Assembly: GCA_041653635.1 (NCBI GenBank) | Contig: JBAZFC010000001.1 | Span: 372,001 to 436,000 of the forward strand | Reading direction: 5' to 3' | DNA length: 64,000 bases | DNA from: CAIXOA01 sp041653635 | GTDB taxonomy: Archaea; Micrarchaeota; Micrarchaeia; Anstonellales; Bilamarchaeaceae | Shown: positions 17,358 to 27,500 of the stretch, one piece after another | Layout: each line of letters opens with the position of its first letter | How positions within the stretch are numbered: position 1 is the first letter of the stretch | The notes under the pieces: model-generated | The model's database searches: none | The model's input: the letters and a program-made list of their open reading frames with translations, nothing else | What the model was told of the DNA's origin: nothing | Position numbers and translations under genes: made by a program

Positions 17358-18133
17358 TACAGAACCGAATGGTAACCATGATGGCGCTTGCTGGCGGGCT
17401 TGCAGCCCTTGTGATGGCGATAGTGCTGTGGAGCCCGATATTCTCCGCGCTCGCCGGCTTCTTTTTCGCCCTCTCCCTGATGGTCTGGAAATACGGCTAC
17501 CTCCTGATTCCGTACATAACAAAAGCCGGACGCATAGTAGAAATCCGCGGCGGCTACGAAATCCCGCCCACCCGCGACTGCATCATAAAAAAATCGGGCA
17601 ACGGCTTCTACTCCACGAAATTCCTTGAAATCCGCTATTATGAGAGCACGGTGGACAAGAGCACGCAGGACCGCTCGTCCATGCTCGCCTCGTTTGAGAA
17701 GGCGCTCGCCTCGCTCAAGAACACAGTTAAAATCTCGCTCCTAGTCTCGGAAGTTGACCTCACAAAAGAAATAGACGAGCTGAAGACGCGCAGGAGCTCC
17801 GCCGAGAACAAGCGCAGGAAACTCCCGCCCAACAGCGAGGAGCTCGTCCGCCTTGACCGCGAAATCGCGATGTACAACCGCCAGCTTGAGCGCATCACCC
17901 GCGGCGACCGCCCGCTCGTGCTCACGTCCTTCGTCTCCACCACCGCATACGGCGTCACTAGGGAGGAGGCGCTCTCCAAGGTGCGCAGGCAGGCGAAGGA
18001 GGTCAAGACCATCGTATCCTCCACCCTTGGCGCGGACGTCGTTGACCTGTTTGACCTTGACATGATAAGGTGCTTCGAATGGGAGTTCTTCCTCCCGCCG
18101 GAGGTGGAACAGCTTAAGGATGAGGTATTCTAG
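17354..18133 (+). CDS. Membrane-anchored VirB4 N-terminal-like protein
   Basis: 259 aa. Two membrane helices (residues 8-50), VirB3-like, then a cytosolic domain with a charged helical hairpin (about 140-180) and the tail VVDLFDLDMIRCFEWEFFLP. Layout corresponds to VirB3 fused to the N-terminal non-ATPase domain of VirB4/TrbE, with the ATPase on the next gene, which begins at the very next base. The assignment is inferred mainly from order and architecture. Confidence 0.5.
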   Translation: MIQNRMVTMMALAGGLAALVMAIVLWSPIFSALAGFFFALSLMVWKYGYLLIPYITKAGRIVEIRGGYEIPPTRDCIIKKSGNGFYSTKFLEIRYYESTVDKSTQDRSSMLASFEKALASLKNTVKISLLVSEVDLTKEIDELKTRRSSAENKRRKLPPNSEELVRLDREIAMYNRQLERITRGDRPLVLTSFVSTTAYGVTREEALSKVRRQAKEVKTIVSSTLGADVVDLFDLDMIRCFEWEFFLPPEVEQLKDEVF

Positions 18134-19570
18134 ATGGATGTGCAGAAGCTCAACGTCTCCGACCTCTCAAAGCGCCTCTTCCTGGTGCATCCCCCAGAGC
18201 CCCGCCCCGACTCCCTCATCTCCTCCGTGAATGAGGGCATATACATCGGCAAGACGCGCTGGCTCAACGTCCCCGTCTTCTGGAACTTCAAGAAGCTGAT
18301 TAACCCGCACGTCGCCATCGTCGGCATAACCGGCTCGGGCAAATCCTACCTCGTGAAAACCTTCCTCACCCGCGCCTCGCTCATCTGGAACTCCAACGCA
18401 ATAATCCTTGACTGGGTTGGCGAATACGACAAATGGGTGAAGCAGGCTGGGGGCACGGTCCTCCACCTTGGGGAGGAACACCTCAACCTCATGGACCTCG
18501 CGGGGCTCACGCCCTCCGAGCGCACGAAGCAGATAATGTCCGCCCTGGAAATCCTTCTTGACCTGCACAACTTCCCAGCGGAGCGCAACGACATTGAGGA
18601 GGCGATAGAGGACACGTACGCGGGCGTGAAGAACCCCACCCTCAGCAACGTCGTTGAAATGCTGGAGAAAGGAAGGAAGAAATCCGCGGCGCGCCTGCTC
18701 AAGCACTTCACCACCCAGGGCAGCGACTTCTTCGCGAAGCCCTCCACGCTCGCGATGGAGAAGCTCACCAACTCCGGGCTCATGTGCATAGACCTGCACT
18801 CCCTCCCAACCGAGGAGATGCGCTCGCTAGCCGGCCTCACAATCCTGCAGTTCCTCAAGGAAAAAATGCGCAGGGAGGAGATGAAGGAGGAGAAGGGCGT
18901 CCGCCTCTTCGTCGTGGTTGATGAGGCGTGGAAGATTGCGAGCGACGAAAGGAGCGACGTCATCACGATAGTGAGGGAGGGGAGGAAATACAACTTCGCC
19001 CTCATAGTCGCGTCCCAAAACCCGACGGACATGCACAAGACAATCTTCAGCAACGTCGGCACGATGTTCATCCTGCGCCTCATCCTGAGGGAGTTCAAAG
19101 ACTACGTCCGCCAGTCCCTCAGCTACTCGGATTACATAGATTCTGAGATTTCCAAGTTCGGCGTCGGGGACGCCGCAATGAACATGATATTCTCAAAACG
19201 CACCAGCGGCTCGCACACCTTCCTGCTCAACAAGATTGACGGGGAGGAGCCGCTTTTCATTTATGCGCTGGAGGTTGATGGCATGTCTGTTGAGAAGGAA
19301 AGGGAACAGTTCTGCAATATGCTCTACGAGCTCGGGCTCACGGACGAGCAGATAGGGCTCGTGAAGAACGAGTTTGAGAGGAATGACGGCACTATGGACG
19401 CCACCGCGTTCGTGTCGCTGCTGGAAAAGTTCGGCTATTCGCCCTCGTCAATAATGGGCTTCCTGCGCCAGCTGGAGGTGGACGAGAAGGACATAGTTGA
19501 GATATTCTCCCTTGCGAGGAGGAGGAAGGCCACCAAGGGGCTGGTTGACCTCACCCTTACGGAGGAATAA
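18134..19570 (+). CDS. VirB4/TraC/HerA-type secretion ATPase
   Basis: 478 aa. Walker A GITGSGKS at about residues 63-70, Walker B LFVVVDEAW at about 257-265, and the sensor-like VASQNPTDMHKTIFSNVGTM, all typical of VirB4/TraC ATPases that power type IV secretion or conjugation. It lacks the usual long N-terminal domain, which seems to be carried by the gene before it. The C-terminal 80 residues are a helical extension. HerA/FtsK-like DNA pumps are the alternative, but the membrane neighbours favour secretion. Confidence 0.85.
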   Translation: MDVQKLNVSDLSKRLFLVHPPEPRPDSLISSVNEGIYIGKTRWLNVPVFWNFKKLINPHVAIVGITGSGKSYLVKTFLTRASLIWNSNAIILDWVGEYDKWVKQAGGTVLHLGEEHLNLMDLAGLTPSERTKQIMSALEILLDLHNFPAERNDIEEAIEDTYAGVKNPTLSNVVEMLEKGRKKSAARLLKHFTTQGSDFFAKPSTLAMEKLTNSGLMCIDLHSLPTEEMRSLAGLTILQFLKEKMRREEMKEEKGVRLFVVVDEAWKIASDERSDVITIVREGRKYNFALIVASQNPTDMHKTIFSNVGTMFILRLILREFKDYVRQSLSYSDYIDSEISKFGVGDAAMNMIFSKRTSGSHTFLLNKIDGEEPLFIYALEVDGMSVEKEREQFCNMLYELGLTDEQIGLVKNEFERNDGTMDATAFVSLLEKFGYSPSSIMGFLRQLEVDEKDIVEIFSLARRRKATKGLVDLTLTEE

Positions 19571-19572
19571 TT

Positions 19573-20268
19573 ATGGAAGAGATAATCCGCATAAGCACGA
19601 AAAGGAAAAGGCCGCTTAAGCCGCTGCTCCAGACGCTCGGCTCATTCGGGTTCACGAAGGTGGATTACTCCGACGAGGCCCTCATAATAGAGAAGGTGGA
19701 GTCCGAGGACCTGAACGGCAAGCCATACCTCTATTACCATCTTGAGCTGCTCAAGGGCGCAATAGTATTCAAATACACCGTGCCGACGCTCGAAAACAAA
19801 ACGTCGCGCATGCTGGAGATGGGCCTCCTGCTCATGAACCTCTTCCAGCTCCTCACCGCGTATTACGACGTGCCGGTGCAGGCCGCCTACCCGCTCTATT
19901 TCCCGCTGCTCAAATCCCTCTCCGAGTCCATGGACAAGGAGAAGCTGGAAACGTATTCCGAGCTCAAGGACCTCAGGCAGAAGCACAACTCCCTGGAGCG
20001 CAAGTACAACGACCTTGTCCAGGCGAGCGCGCAGAACGCGCGCATCCTCGTTGAATATGAGAGGAAGAACGAAGACCTCGGCGACAGGGTGAAGAAGCTG
20101 GAGGGCGTTGGCGACATGGAGATGCAGGGCCAGCTATTTGAATGGGTGCGCACCCACGACGGCGAGATAGATGTGCTGGAGTTCTCCCGCCTCAACAACA
20201 TCGCCGTGGGCAGGGTGGAAGAGGGCCTTGACGCCCTCATAAAGAACGGGTTCATAAGGAAAAGGTAG
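19573..20268 (+). CDS. Coiled-coil and winged-helix protein of the secretion operon
   Basis: 231 aa. N-terminal alpha/beta domain (residues 1-115), coiled coil (about 120-170, KLETYSELKDLRQKHNSLER), and a C-terminal winged-helix-like domain (EIDVLEFSRLNNIAVGRVEE). No membrane segment. It starts 2 bp after the ATPase gene and probably acts with it in the cytosol, as an adaptor or regulator. No named family recognised. Confidence 0.7.
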   Translation: MEEIIRISTKRKRPLKPLLQTLGSFGFTKVDYSDEALIIEKVESEDLNGKPYLYYHLELLKGAIVFKYTVPTLENKTSRMLEMGLLLMNLFQLLTAYYDVPVQAAYPLYFPLLKSLSESMDKEKLETYSELKDLRQKHNSLERKYNDLVQASAQNARILVEYERKNEDLGDRVKKLEGVGDMEMQGQLFEWVRTHDGEIDVLEFSRLNNIAVGRVEEGLDALIKNGFIRKR

Positions 20269-20276
20269 GGATTGCA

Positions 20277-20438
20277 ATGCCGCCAAAAGAGAAGGAGAAG
20301 AAATCCAGCGGGTACCGCTTTGAGATGCTCAGGAGGTTCTCCCGCCCGCGCTCCTACATAATCACGCGGCAGTACAAGATGGACATGCTTTCAATCCTTT
20401 CCAAGACGATTTCAACCATAATGGGTGGCAAGCAATGA
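20277..20438 (+). CDS. 53-aa basic microprotein coupled to purD
   Basis: Starts MPPKEKEKKSSGYRFEML and ends STIMGGKQ; very basic, with a possible amphipathic helix at the C-terminal half. It starts 8 bp after the winged-helix gene, and its TGA shares ATGA with the purD start. Tight spacing on both sides and codon use like its neighbours argue that it is real. Function unknown. Confidence 0.7.
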   Translation: MPPKEKEKKSSGYRFEMLRRFSRPRSYIITRQYKMDMLSILSKTISTIMGGKQ

Positions 20439-21727
20439 AGATAGTCCTTGTCGGCTCGGGCGCGAGGGAGCACGCAATCGCGGAGCAGCTTTCCAAGGGC
20501 GCCTCCCTCTATTCCATAATGGAAAAAAGGCACCCCGGCATAATGAAGCTCTCCACCGAATCCCTCATCTGCGACCCCGCGGACAAGGAGGAAGTGGGCG
20601 CATGGTGCATAGAAAAAGGGATAGACCTCGGCTTCGTAAGCCCGGACGGCCTGCTTGAAAAAGGCGTCTCGGACATGCTCGCATCCGCGGGCATCAAGGT
20701 CGCCTCCCCCCTCCGCGCCGCCGCACGCATTGAATGGGACAAGGGATACGCGCGCACGCTCCTGCACAAGCACGGCATCTCCGGCCTCCCCAAATTCCTT
20801 CTCGTAAAAAATATGGCAGAAGCCGAAAAATTCCTTTCCGAACTCGGCGACGTTGTCATAAAGCCCGTCGGCCTGACCGGCGGAAAAGGCGTGCGCATAA
20901 TGGGCGAGCACCTTGAGTCTTCCGAGGACGCCCTTTCCTACATCTCCGAACTCATAAAGAAGGACGGGCACGCACTGCTCGAAGAAAAATTGGATGGAGA
21001 GGAATTCTCCCTCCAGGCGTTCTGCGACGGCACGCACCTTTCCGCGATGCCCCCGGTGCAGGACCACAAGCGCGCCTTCGTCAATGACGCGGGCCCCAAC
21101 ACGGGCGGCATGGGCTCCTATTCCTCCGGCCGCCTCCTCCCCTTCATGGAGCTGAAGGATTTGGAGGAGGCGAAATCCATAATGCAGAAGACCGTTGACG
21201 CGATGCGCGAGGAGGGCAACCCCTTCAAGGGCATCCTCTACGGCGGCTTCATGATAACCCGCGGGGGCGTCAAGCTCATAGAATACAACGCCCGCTTCGG
21301 CGACCCCGAGGCGATGAACGTGCTGATGCTCCTGCGCACCCCGCTCGCCGACATCCTGAAGTCCATTTCCGAGGGCAGCCTGCAGGAGGCGGCGTTCTCC
21401 ACCAACTGCACCGTGGTGAAATACCTCGTGCCCGAGGGCTACCCCGGCGCCGGGAAGAAGGATTCAAAAATAGAAGTGGACCAGCGCGCAGTGTGGGACT
21501 GCGGCGCCAAGGCATACTACGCATCCGTCTATGAGAAGGGCGGCTCCATATTCACCACAACCTCCCGCGCCGTGGCTGTGGCCGCGCAGGATGCGGCGCT
21601 TGAGCACGCGGAGGAGAAGGCGGAATGCGCGACGCGCGCAGTCCACGGCCAGCTCTGGCACCGCCCCGACATCGGGACGCCCGCCCTCGTCCGCAGGAGG
21701 GTGGAGCACATGAGGAGGCTGAAATGA
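20435..21727 (+). CDS. purD: Phosphoribosylamine-glycine ligase (GAR synthetase)
   Basis: 430-aa ATP-grasp enzyme making GAR from phosphoribosylamine, glycine and ATP (second step of purine synthesis). Visible: N-terminal VGSGAREHAIAE, the ATP-grasp loop LTGGKGVRIMG, DHKRAFVNDAGPNTGGMGSY, and metal-binding EYNARFGDPEAMNVL. Full length. Start ATG 20435 overlaps the microprotein stop by 4 bp and its own stop overlaps the next gene, placing it inside the secretion operon rather than with other pur genes. Confidence 0.95.
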   Translation: MKIVLVGSGAREHAIAEQLSKGASLYSIMEKRHPGIMKLSTESLICDPADKEEVGAWCIEKGIDLGFVSPDGLLEKGVSDMLASAGIKVASPLRAAARIEWDKGYARTLLHKHGISGLPKFLLVKNMAEAEKFLSELGDVVIKPVGLTGGKGVRIMGEHLESSEDALSYISELIKKDGHALLEEKLDGEEFSLQAFCDGTHLSAMPPVQDHKRAFVNDAGPNTGGMGSYSSGRLLPFMELKDLEEAKSIMQKTVDAMREEGNPFKGILYGGFMITRGGVKLIEYNARFGDPEAMNVLMLLRTPLADILKSISEGSLQEAAFSTNCTVVKYLVPEGYPGAGKKDSKIEVDQRAVWDCGAKAYYASVYEKGGSIFTTTSRAVAVAAQDAALEHAEEKAECATRAVHGQLWHRPDIGTPALVRRRVEHMRRLK

Positions 21728-22953
21728 TGCGCGCAAAGGACGCACTGTTGCTGCTCTTGCTCCTCAACCTTTCGTTCTCCGCATACTCCGGCCGCATGGT
21801 CGCAACGGTGGAGAAGGAATGGCTCATAGAGTCCAACGGCACCCTCCGCAACGTCCTGCTCAACAGCTCCTTCCTTTCCGAATCCCCACACCAGCGCATA
21901 ACCAGCATGAACACTAGCGACGGCGAGCTGGTGCGCTACGGCGACGAGGTGCGCCTCATATACCGGGCGGATTCCACGAATCCCCCCAAGCGCATAACCG
22001 CCACCGCCACCATTGAAGTTTCCTATATGCCCGCGCTCTCCTCAAACCCGCCCCTCACGAACCTTTCATACCAATCCACGGAATTCACAAACTACACCGG
22101 AGAGATGGCGCAGTTCTCCGGCGCCCAGACCTCCTCCTCATCAGGCCAGCTGCATGCCGCCGCAATCCTCACGGACTGGGTCAGCAAGAACGTCCGTTAC
22201 GACATGGCGTTCTGGGGCAGGGACGCGCCGGCGCAGGACGTCTGGTCCGGGAGGGGGGCGGTGTGCGTCGGCTACACGCACCTCCTGCTTGCCCTCGCCC
22301 GCTCCATAGGGCTTGAGGCCCGCTACGTTTCCGGCTACGTGTTTTCCGACGACTGGCAGGAGCATGCATGGGCGGAATTCAACATAGGGGGCCAGTGGGT
22401 GGCCGCGGACCCCACGTTCCGCGAGTTCGCGTTCCTTGACGCCCGCCACATCGCGTCCCGCTATTCGGACGACCAGTCCGGCGCAGTTGACCGCATGTCC
22501 GCGCGCGGCGGCGATTTCTCCTTCAACTCCATAACCCACGTCCGCATAACCGAGAGCGCGCCGTTCCCCGAACAGGCGACGGCATACGCCGCCTTTGACG
22601 GCACGGAATTCACCGTGGCCATCTCCAACACGCGGGGCACATATTTCACGCCAACCCTTACCGCCACCTTCCCGCCCTACATACACAGGGAGGAGCGCGG
22701 CATACTCTTCCTCGCCCCCATGGAGAGGAAAACGCTCTCCTATTCGCTGGACACCAGTTCGCTAGGCGGTGGCGGCTACTACTCCGTCCCTTATATCATA
22801 TCCATACAGGGCACGGAGATAAGCGACACAATACAGCTCTCCCGCAGCGGTGAACAGCCATCATCCCAGCCGCAGTCAGCCGCATGCCCGGTCACGCTTG
22901 CGCTCGTACTATCCTTATTCCTCACAATCGCGCGCTACAAACCGAATGTTTAA
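21724..22953 (+). CDS. Secreted, membrane-anchored transglutaminase-like protein
   Basis: 409 aa. Signal peptide (LLLLLLLNLSFSAYSG), extracellular beta-rich part, transglutaminase-like domain with catalytic triad Cys181 (GAVCVGYTHL), His214 (EHAWAEF) and Asp229 (AADPTF), and a C-terminal membrane helix. Such domains act as cysteine proteases or in protein cross-linking; which applies here is unknown. Start ATG 21724 overlaps the purD stop (ATG 21727 also possible). As the last operon gene it could process surface or secretion components. Confidence 0.85.
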   Translation: MMRAKDALLLLLLLNLSFSAYSGRMVATVEKEWLIESNGTLRNVLLNSSFLSESPHQRITSMNTSDGELVRYGDEVRLIYRADSTNPPKRITATATIEVSYMPALSSNPPLTNLSYQSTEFTNYTGEMAQFSGAQTSSSSGQLHAAAILTDWVSKNVRYDMAFWGRDAPAQDVWSGRGAVCVGYTHLLLALARSIGLEARYVSGYVFSDDWQEHAWAEFNIGGQWVAADPTFREFAFLDARHIASRYSDDQSGAVDRMSARGGDFSFNSITHVRITESAPFPEQATAYAAFDGTEFTVAISNTRGTYFTPTLTATFPPYIHREERGILFLAPMERKTLSYSLDTSSLGGGGYYSVPYIISIQGTEISDTIQLSRSGEQPSSQPQSAACPVTLALVLSLFLTIARYKPNV

Positions 22954-22996
22954 ATATTCCCGCAGCAGCACTTATAACATAAGATAAGGTGTGACT

Positions 22997-23647
22997 ATGG
23001 CCCGCGCAACAAAGGAATCCACACAGGAAATCGTACATGGCATCAACGACCAGCTGAACTCCATCTTCAACGAGCTCTCATTGATGGCACCGGCCTACTC
23101 TTCGCAGAGGACGCAGTTTGAATCCGATTTCACGAGGATACAGCGCGCGCTCGTCCTTGAATACACTAGGAACCCGCCATCTAAGCTGCCTTCCCCGGAA
23201 AATCTGCGCCTGCACCTGCTCGGCGAAGTAGTGGATAGGGCTACAAACGCGGACCTCAAGGCAGCTGCCGCGCTACTGCCCAACCCCGAGCCCGTTTCCC
23301 GCGCGCCCCCGTCCCGGAGCCCGGAGCCCGCGGCCAGCGTGGCAGAAAGGGAGATGGAGCCAATGCTTATCTCCGCCGTAACCCCCACAACCACCCCCCG
23401 CCGCACTTCAGCGCCCACCATTTCAGAGCTGAGGAGCCAAGGCTACACCAACGTAATAGACGTGCGCTTTGACGAGGAGAACAAGGTGTACCGCTTCGCG
23501 TGCAACGACCCGAACCTTGACCTTATCGGGATGACGCGCCAGCAGCTCATAGATTATGCGAAGGAGAATCCGTCCGCGCTCAAGATATTTGAAGTGAACT
23601 CGCGCGGCTACGCAACAAAGGAAGTGCGCCCCTCCTCACTGGAGTAA
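22997..23647 (+). CDS. Protein of unknown function
   Basis: 216 aa from ATG 22997 (GTG 22991 also in frame), preceded by the SD-like AAGGTG and a TATA-like TTTAAAT near 22950. Helical N-terminal domain, a Pro/Ser/Arg-rich linker (about residues 95-145), and a compact C-terminal domain (SELRSQGYTNVIDVRFDEEN to the end). Soluble. No family recognised. Its stop codon touches the pcna stop, with no base between. Confidence 0.65.
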   Translation: MARATKESTQEIVHGINDQLNSIFNELSLMAPAYSSQRTQFESDFTRIQRALVLEYTRNPPSKLPSPENLRLHLLGEVVDRATNADLKAAAALLPNPEPVSRAPPSRSPEPAASVAEREMEPMLISAVTPTTTPRRTSAPTISELRSQGYTNVIDVRFDEENKVYRFACNDPNLDLIGMTRQQLIDYAKENPSALKIFEVNSRGYATKEVRPSSLE

Positions 23648-24391
23648 TCAGGCGCTCTCTATCCTCGGCGCAAGGTAATACACGCTCTTCGCGCCCATTA
23701 CCTCATATTCCACTTTCAGCGGCCTGTCCGTCTCAAGGTGCAGCGTGACCGGCGTGCCCGCCTTGCTCGCCCTCACTATGTCCTCAAGGTACTGGAGCGG
23801 GAAGGTCGCCCTTGAGCCCTCGTTCACCTTCAGCTCCTTCACCTCTTCCGCGTCTTTCTCAAACTCCTCCTTGACTTCCCCTTCATCCCCCTTTATCTCC
23901 ACCCTGAATTTTCCCTCTTCCAAAATGAGCCGTATATGGCTGCTCACGAGCTTCGCGTCCCTGAGCATCTCCTTGAACGCCTCGGAATCCAATCTCACAA
24001 AGTTCTTGTACTCTATCTTCGGCTCCCTCTCCAGCCCGGTGCCAACTTCCATCAGCGGAAGCTTGAACGTCCTTTTTTTCTTCCCTCCCCCGAAAACAAT
24101 CCTGAGCTTCCCATCCTCAAGCCCGAGCTCCGCGCTCTCGCCTTTCGCGCCCCTCGCAAGGACCTTGCTGAATCGGTCTATATCCAGCCCAATCTTCCTT
24201 TCCTCCTCCAGCGTGTATGTTGAGAACGCCTCTTTGGGCATGAAGAATGATATCATGGAAATCTGGGACGGGTCCATCGCCTTGAGCCGGACCCCCTCGT
24301 TTGAGACCTCAAAAAGCCCCTCCTCAACCAGATTGACTATGCTGTCCACCGCATCCTTGAGCGCCGTAGAATCATCTATGACTATTTTCAT
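23648..24391 (-). CDS. pcn: DNA polymerase sliding clamp (PCNA)
   Basis: 247-aa archaeal PCNA, a trimeric ring that tethers polymerase, ligase and nucleases. N-terminal IDDSTALKDAVDSIVNLVEEG, LKAMDPSQISMISFFMP, the centre-loop segment FKLPLMEV (an L-rather-than-D-rich IDCL), and C-terminal YYLAPRIE match the family. GGTGG precedes the ATG by 8 nt. The Hef-like helicase in this window carries a possible PIP box that could dock here. Confidence 0.96.
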   Translation of the reverse strand: MKIVIDDSTALKDAVDSIVNLVEEGLFEVSNEGVRLKAMDPSQISMISFFMPKEAFSTYTLEEERKIGLDIDRFSKVLARGAKGESAELGLEDGKLRIVFGGGKKKRTFKLPLMEVGTGLEREPKIEYKNFVRLDSEAFKEMLRDAKLVSSHIRLILEEGKFRVEIKGDEGEVKEEFEKDAEEVKELKVNEGSRATFPLQYLEDIVRASKAGTPVTLHLETDRPLKVEYEVMGAKSVYYLAPRIESA

Positions 24392-24437
24392 TTAATCCAC
24401 CCGCGCCTAATATGTCATAAAAGGATAATAAACCTTC

Positions 24438-24479
24438 CCACACCGGGATTCCGGTTTTTCGCCCTTTTTTACGGTGTGG
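24438..24479. promoter_or_regulatory. Inverted repeat between pcn and the giant gene
   Basis: CCACACCG at 24438-24445 pairs with CGGTGTGG at 24472-24479, and inside it CCGG-GATT-CCGG forms a smaller hairpin; a T-run follows the inner stem. It lies upstream of both divergent genes, so it may be a regulatory hairpin or a barrier between transcripts. Confidence 0.4.
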
Positions 24480-24504
24480 TTTCCCGTGTTCTTAAATAGC
24501 ATCC

Positions 24505-24512
24505 CTTTAAAA
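24505..24512 (+). promoter_or_regulatory. TATA box of the 1997-aa gene
   Basis: CTTTAAAA, 25 nt before ATG 24537, predicting a leaderless message and supporting that start over the open frame from 24474. Confidence 0.5.
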
Positions 24513-24536
24513 ACATTTTTGGCGACAAATACTAAT

Positions 24537-27500
24537 ATGAACATTGATGCTACCCTCCAGGAGTCCCTGCGCAAGCAGAAGAACGAGTATTACGTTGATG
24601 AACAGGGCGCGGACGCGCACCTAAAGCAGTCTGCCAGAAGGGACGCCCTTGATTTCGCCAACATGCACGGCGTTGCGCTCAAATCCAAAGCTGACGCCGA
24701 GCAGCTCTTCGCCTACATGAGGACGGCGCGCACGACCGAGAAAATGCTGAAGAAGGTCGCCAAAAAATTTGACAAGGCGACGCACGAACGCGCCCTTGCG
24801 CTCTCCAGGCAGCATCTTTTCTTGACCCAGACCGAGGCGGAAGCTTACGAACTCTTCCTGCAGGCGGACTGCGCCCTCAGGGGCGACATGAGCATGCACG
24901 TATTCCACGTTTCACATGCGCCCTCCGCGCGTTTCAGCGATCCCGTTGTTGCCGCGGTAAGGCAGCGTTATTTCGCCAACGGAGTTCCAATCCCGCGCGC
25001 CACGCTGATGCAATGGTTCATGGAAGAGAAGCAATACCAGAAGGACCCATTCCTGTTCGTGATGAAAGCGCTCGGCCGCGAAGTCCAATTCACCGTTCCT
25101 GCAGGCGATGGCACCGGAAATCTGTCCGCCGAGGAGCAGAAGGCACGCTTTGCCGCAATCACCATGCACAAGCTCTCTGCCGAAGGCAACATGCCGCCCG
25201 AGCTAATGCATCTTAGCAGGTTGGAACAGGCGCATGCGTTCTTTGCCGATGCACGCTATTCACGGCTGGTTTCCAGCGCGACCCCAAAAACTGCAGAAAA
25301 GGCAGCGGCAGCCGCGCCCACCGCGCCGGAAGCCGAGGCCGAACCCAGGCAATCCGAGCCCTCCTCCGGATTCCTTAAGGCGAAGGAGCTCATAGGCAAG
25401 GCGGCGGACGAATTCAGGAAGGCCCGCGACGACAGGCTGAAGGCGGAAGAGGCGCGTGCAATCAAAAGTGCGTTCCCAGCGCTCATGGGGATGCTCAGGA
25501 AATCACTGTCCGCCGCAATGGGCAAGGACGTCTCCGCAGAGGAAGCCACCGAGCTCATTGTGGACGGGCCGAAGAACAAGGACGGCTTCGCCACAGGGAG
25601 GAAAGGCCTTCTGGAGATGTTTGAGGCATACCAGCCCATGGCCATACAGATGGCGGACATGCTGGCGATTGCAGTCGGGAAGGAAAAGGCGAAGCTTGAG
25701 GCGAAACGCACCAACAAGTATCCCGAGAAAAAGGCTGGCCTGGACGCATGGGAGATGGTGAAGCAGATGCCGTCCGTGCTGGCGGACGTGAACAGCAGGT
25801 TCGGCGCGTCAAACAAGGCGCAGCGCACGGACATGGACAGCGCGGTCGCCCAGGAGGACGCGATAAACCACGTACGCGGCCACCCCAGTGAAGTTGAAAC
25901 CCCCGGACAGGCAATGGAGCTGTTCACGCGCCTGCGCTGGGAGCGGCAGGTGGAAAGGCGGGTGGGGCACCGCATCACCGACAGGCTGATACCATACGAT
26001 TTATCGCAGAAACTGAAGGAGGCGTTGCTTCAGGACGAGAAGCTCAGGGCACAGAAGGGATTCGCATCCGTAGATGAGGAGATTGCCTGGCACGTCTCAT
26101 TTTTCAGTAAGAAAGGCGCGGGCTACCCGGTGCAGCTCGTCGCCCACATGCGCCACAATGAGGGCGTGATTACACCCAAAGTATATGATGACGTCATGCG
26201 CAGGCTCGCGGTTGAGAACCCCGCAATTTCCAACGAGGCCGAGCTCTTTGATTTCATAAGGAGGTCATGGAAGGTCAAGGCGGTTGAGCGCGTCTCCTTC
26301 CTCACCTCCAATGGCCTGCTCAGCACCCCAGCCGGCGAGAGGGCGCTCAAAAGTATGCTCGCGGACGAGGAGCTGGCGAAGAAGGGCGATTTCTTGACCC
26401 CAAACGAGGAACTGGCCAGGTACGGTGATGCATGCCGCGAACTGAACGAGCCATATCCGGCAAAGCTTGTGCTGCACCTTTGGCAGGAGGGCGGCCGCAT
26501 AACCCAGGAAGTGCATGGGGCGGCGCTCATGAGGATAATCCAGGAGAAGCTCGCATTCAAAGACGGCGACGAATTCGGCAGGTTCGTTGAGGTGGTGCGC
26601 GAGCACGTGGCTTCGCCCGACTTCGCGGACCGGAAGGGTTACAACGGCGCATTCGGCGCCACAGTAATGGCGCCCGCAGTGACCGATGATTCCGGCCTGC
26701 TTGCCGTAAGGGGAAGAGGCAGCATGCCTTGCCCGGCGCCGAATCCTGCGAAGCCCGCAGCTGACAAAGCAGGTGCAGGCCCCGCGGCAGATGCCGCAAA
26801 GGCAGCTGTAGCTGAACCGGAGAGGACAAGGACCGAGAAGATTGAGCCACTGAAAGACACCGCTGAGCAAGATGTCCCAATTGATTTGGTTGCTGCAAGA
26901 CTTAAGGCAGCGGGCACTCCAGAAGGCGCACCCGCCGCACCGCAGGCATTCGCAGTGCCGGCCGCGCCTCCGTCCGTTGACATGGATACGTTCAAGACAA
27001 CTTTACATCGCGCCCCGGTGCTGCCCGCACCGCCCGCAGCCTCTGCCCAGCCGGAAACCGTTGCAAAGCCCGGAACCGCGGCTCAGCCGGCGAGTACGGA
27101 AGCACTGCCGACCTTAGAGTCAGCCGTTCCGCCGGAGGTCATCGCCGCAAGCGCCTCGCTGCACACGGACATGCCGCCACTGCTGAGGGAGTTTGTAGAC
27201 CGCGTTGACGAAGCACGCACCGCTGGCACTCTGGCATTCACAGTTCATGAAGAGCCGAAAGACGACCTTCCTGGTTTTGAGCCGGAACTGCCGGAGGGAG
27301 CTCCGGAAGTTGCAGCCACCGCCGCGGATCCTGAAGCAGAAGCCGCGGAAGGAGAGGAAGGAGAGAGAGAAACAATTTACGGCGCCCCTCCGGAAGAGCT
27401 TGTCGCACAGGCGGCGGGCGAGACCGGCGAGAGGCCAACATTGTTTTCTGAAGCACCCAAGGATCTTCTGGAAGCCGCAGCGGTGCCGCAACCTGAAACC

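Noticed and set aside
17381..17392. Partial match to the 16-bp palindrome (GGTAACCATG)
   Set aside because: Only part of the site is present and it lies within coding sequence.
16170..22953. The secretion operon as an integrated conjugative plasmid
   Set aside because: No relaxase, integrase, replication protein, attachment-site repeats or composition shift; it contains a housekeeping purD gene.
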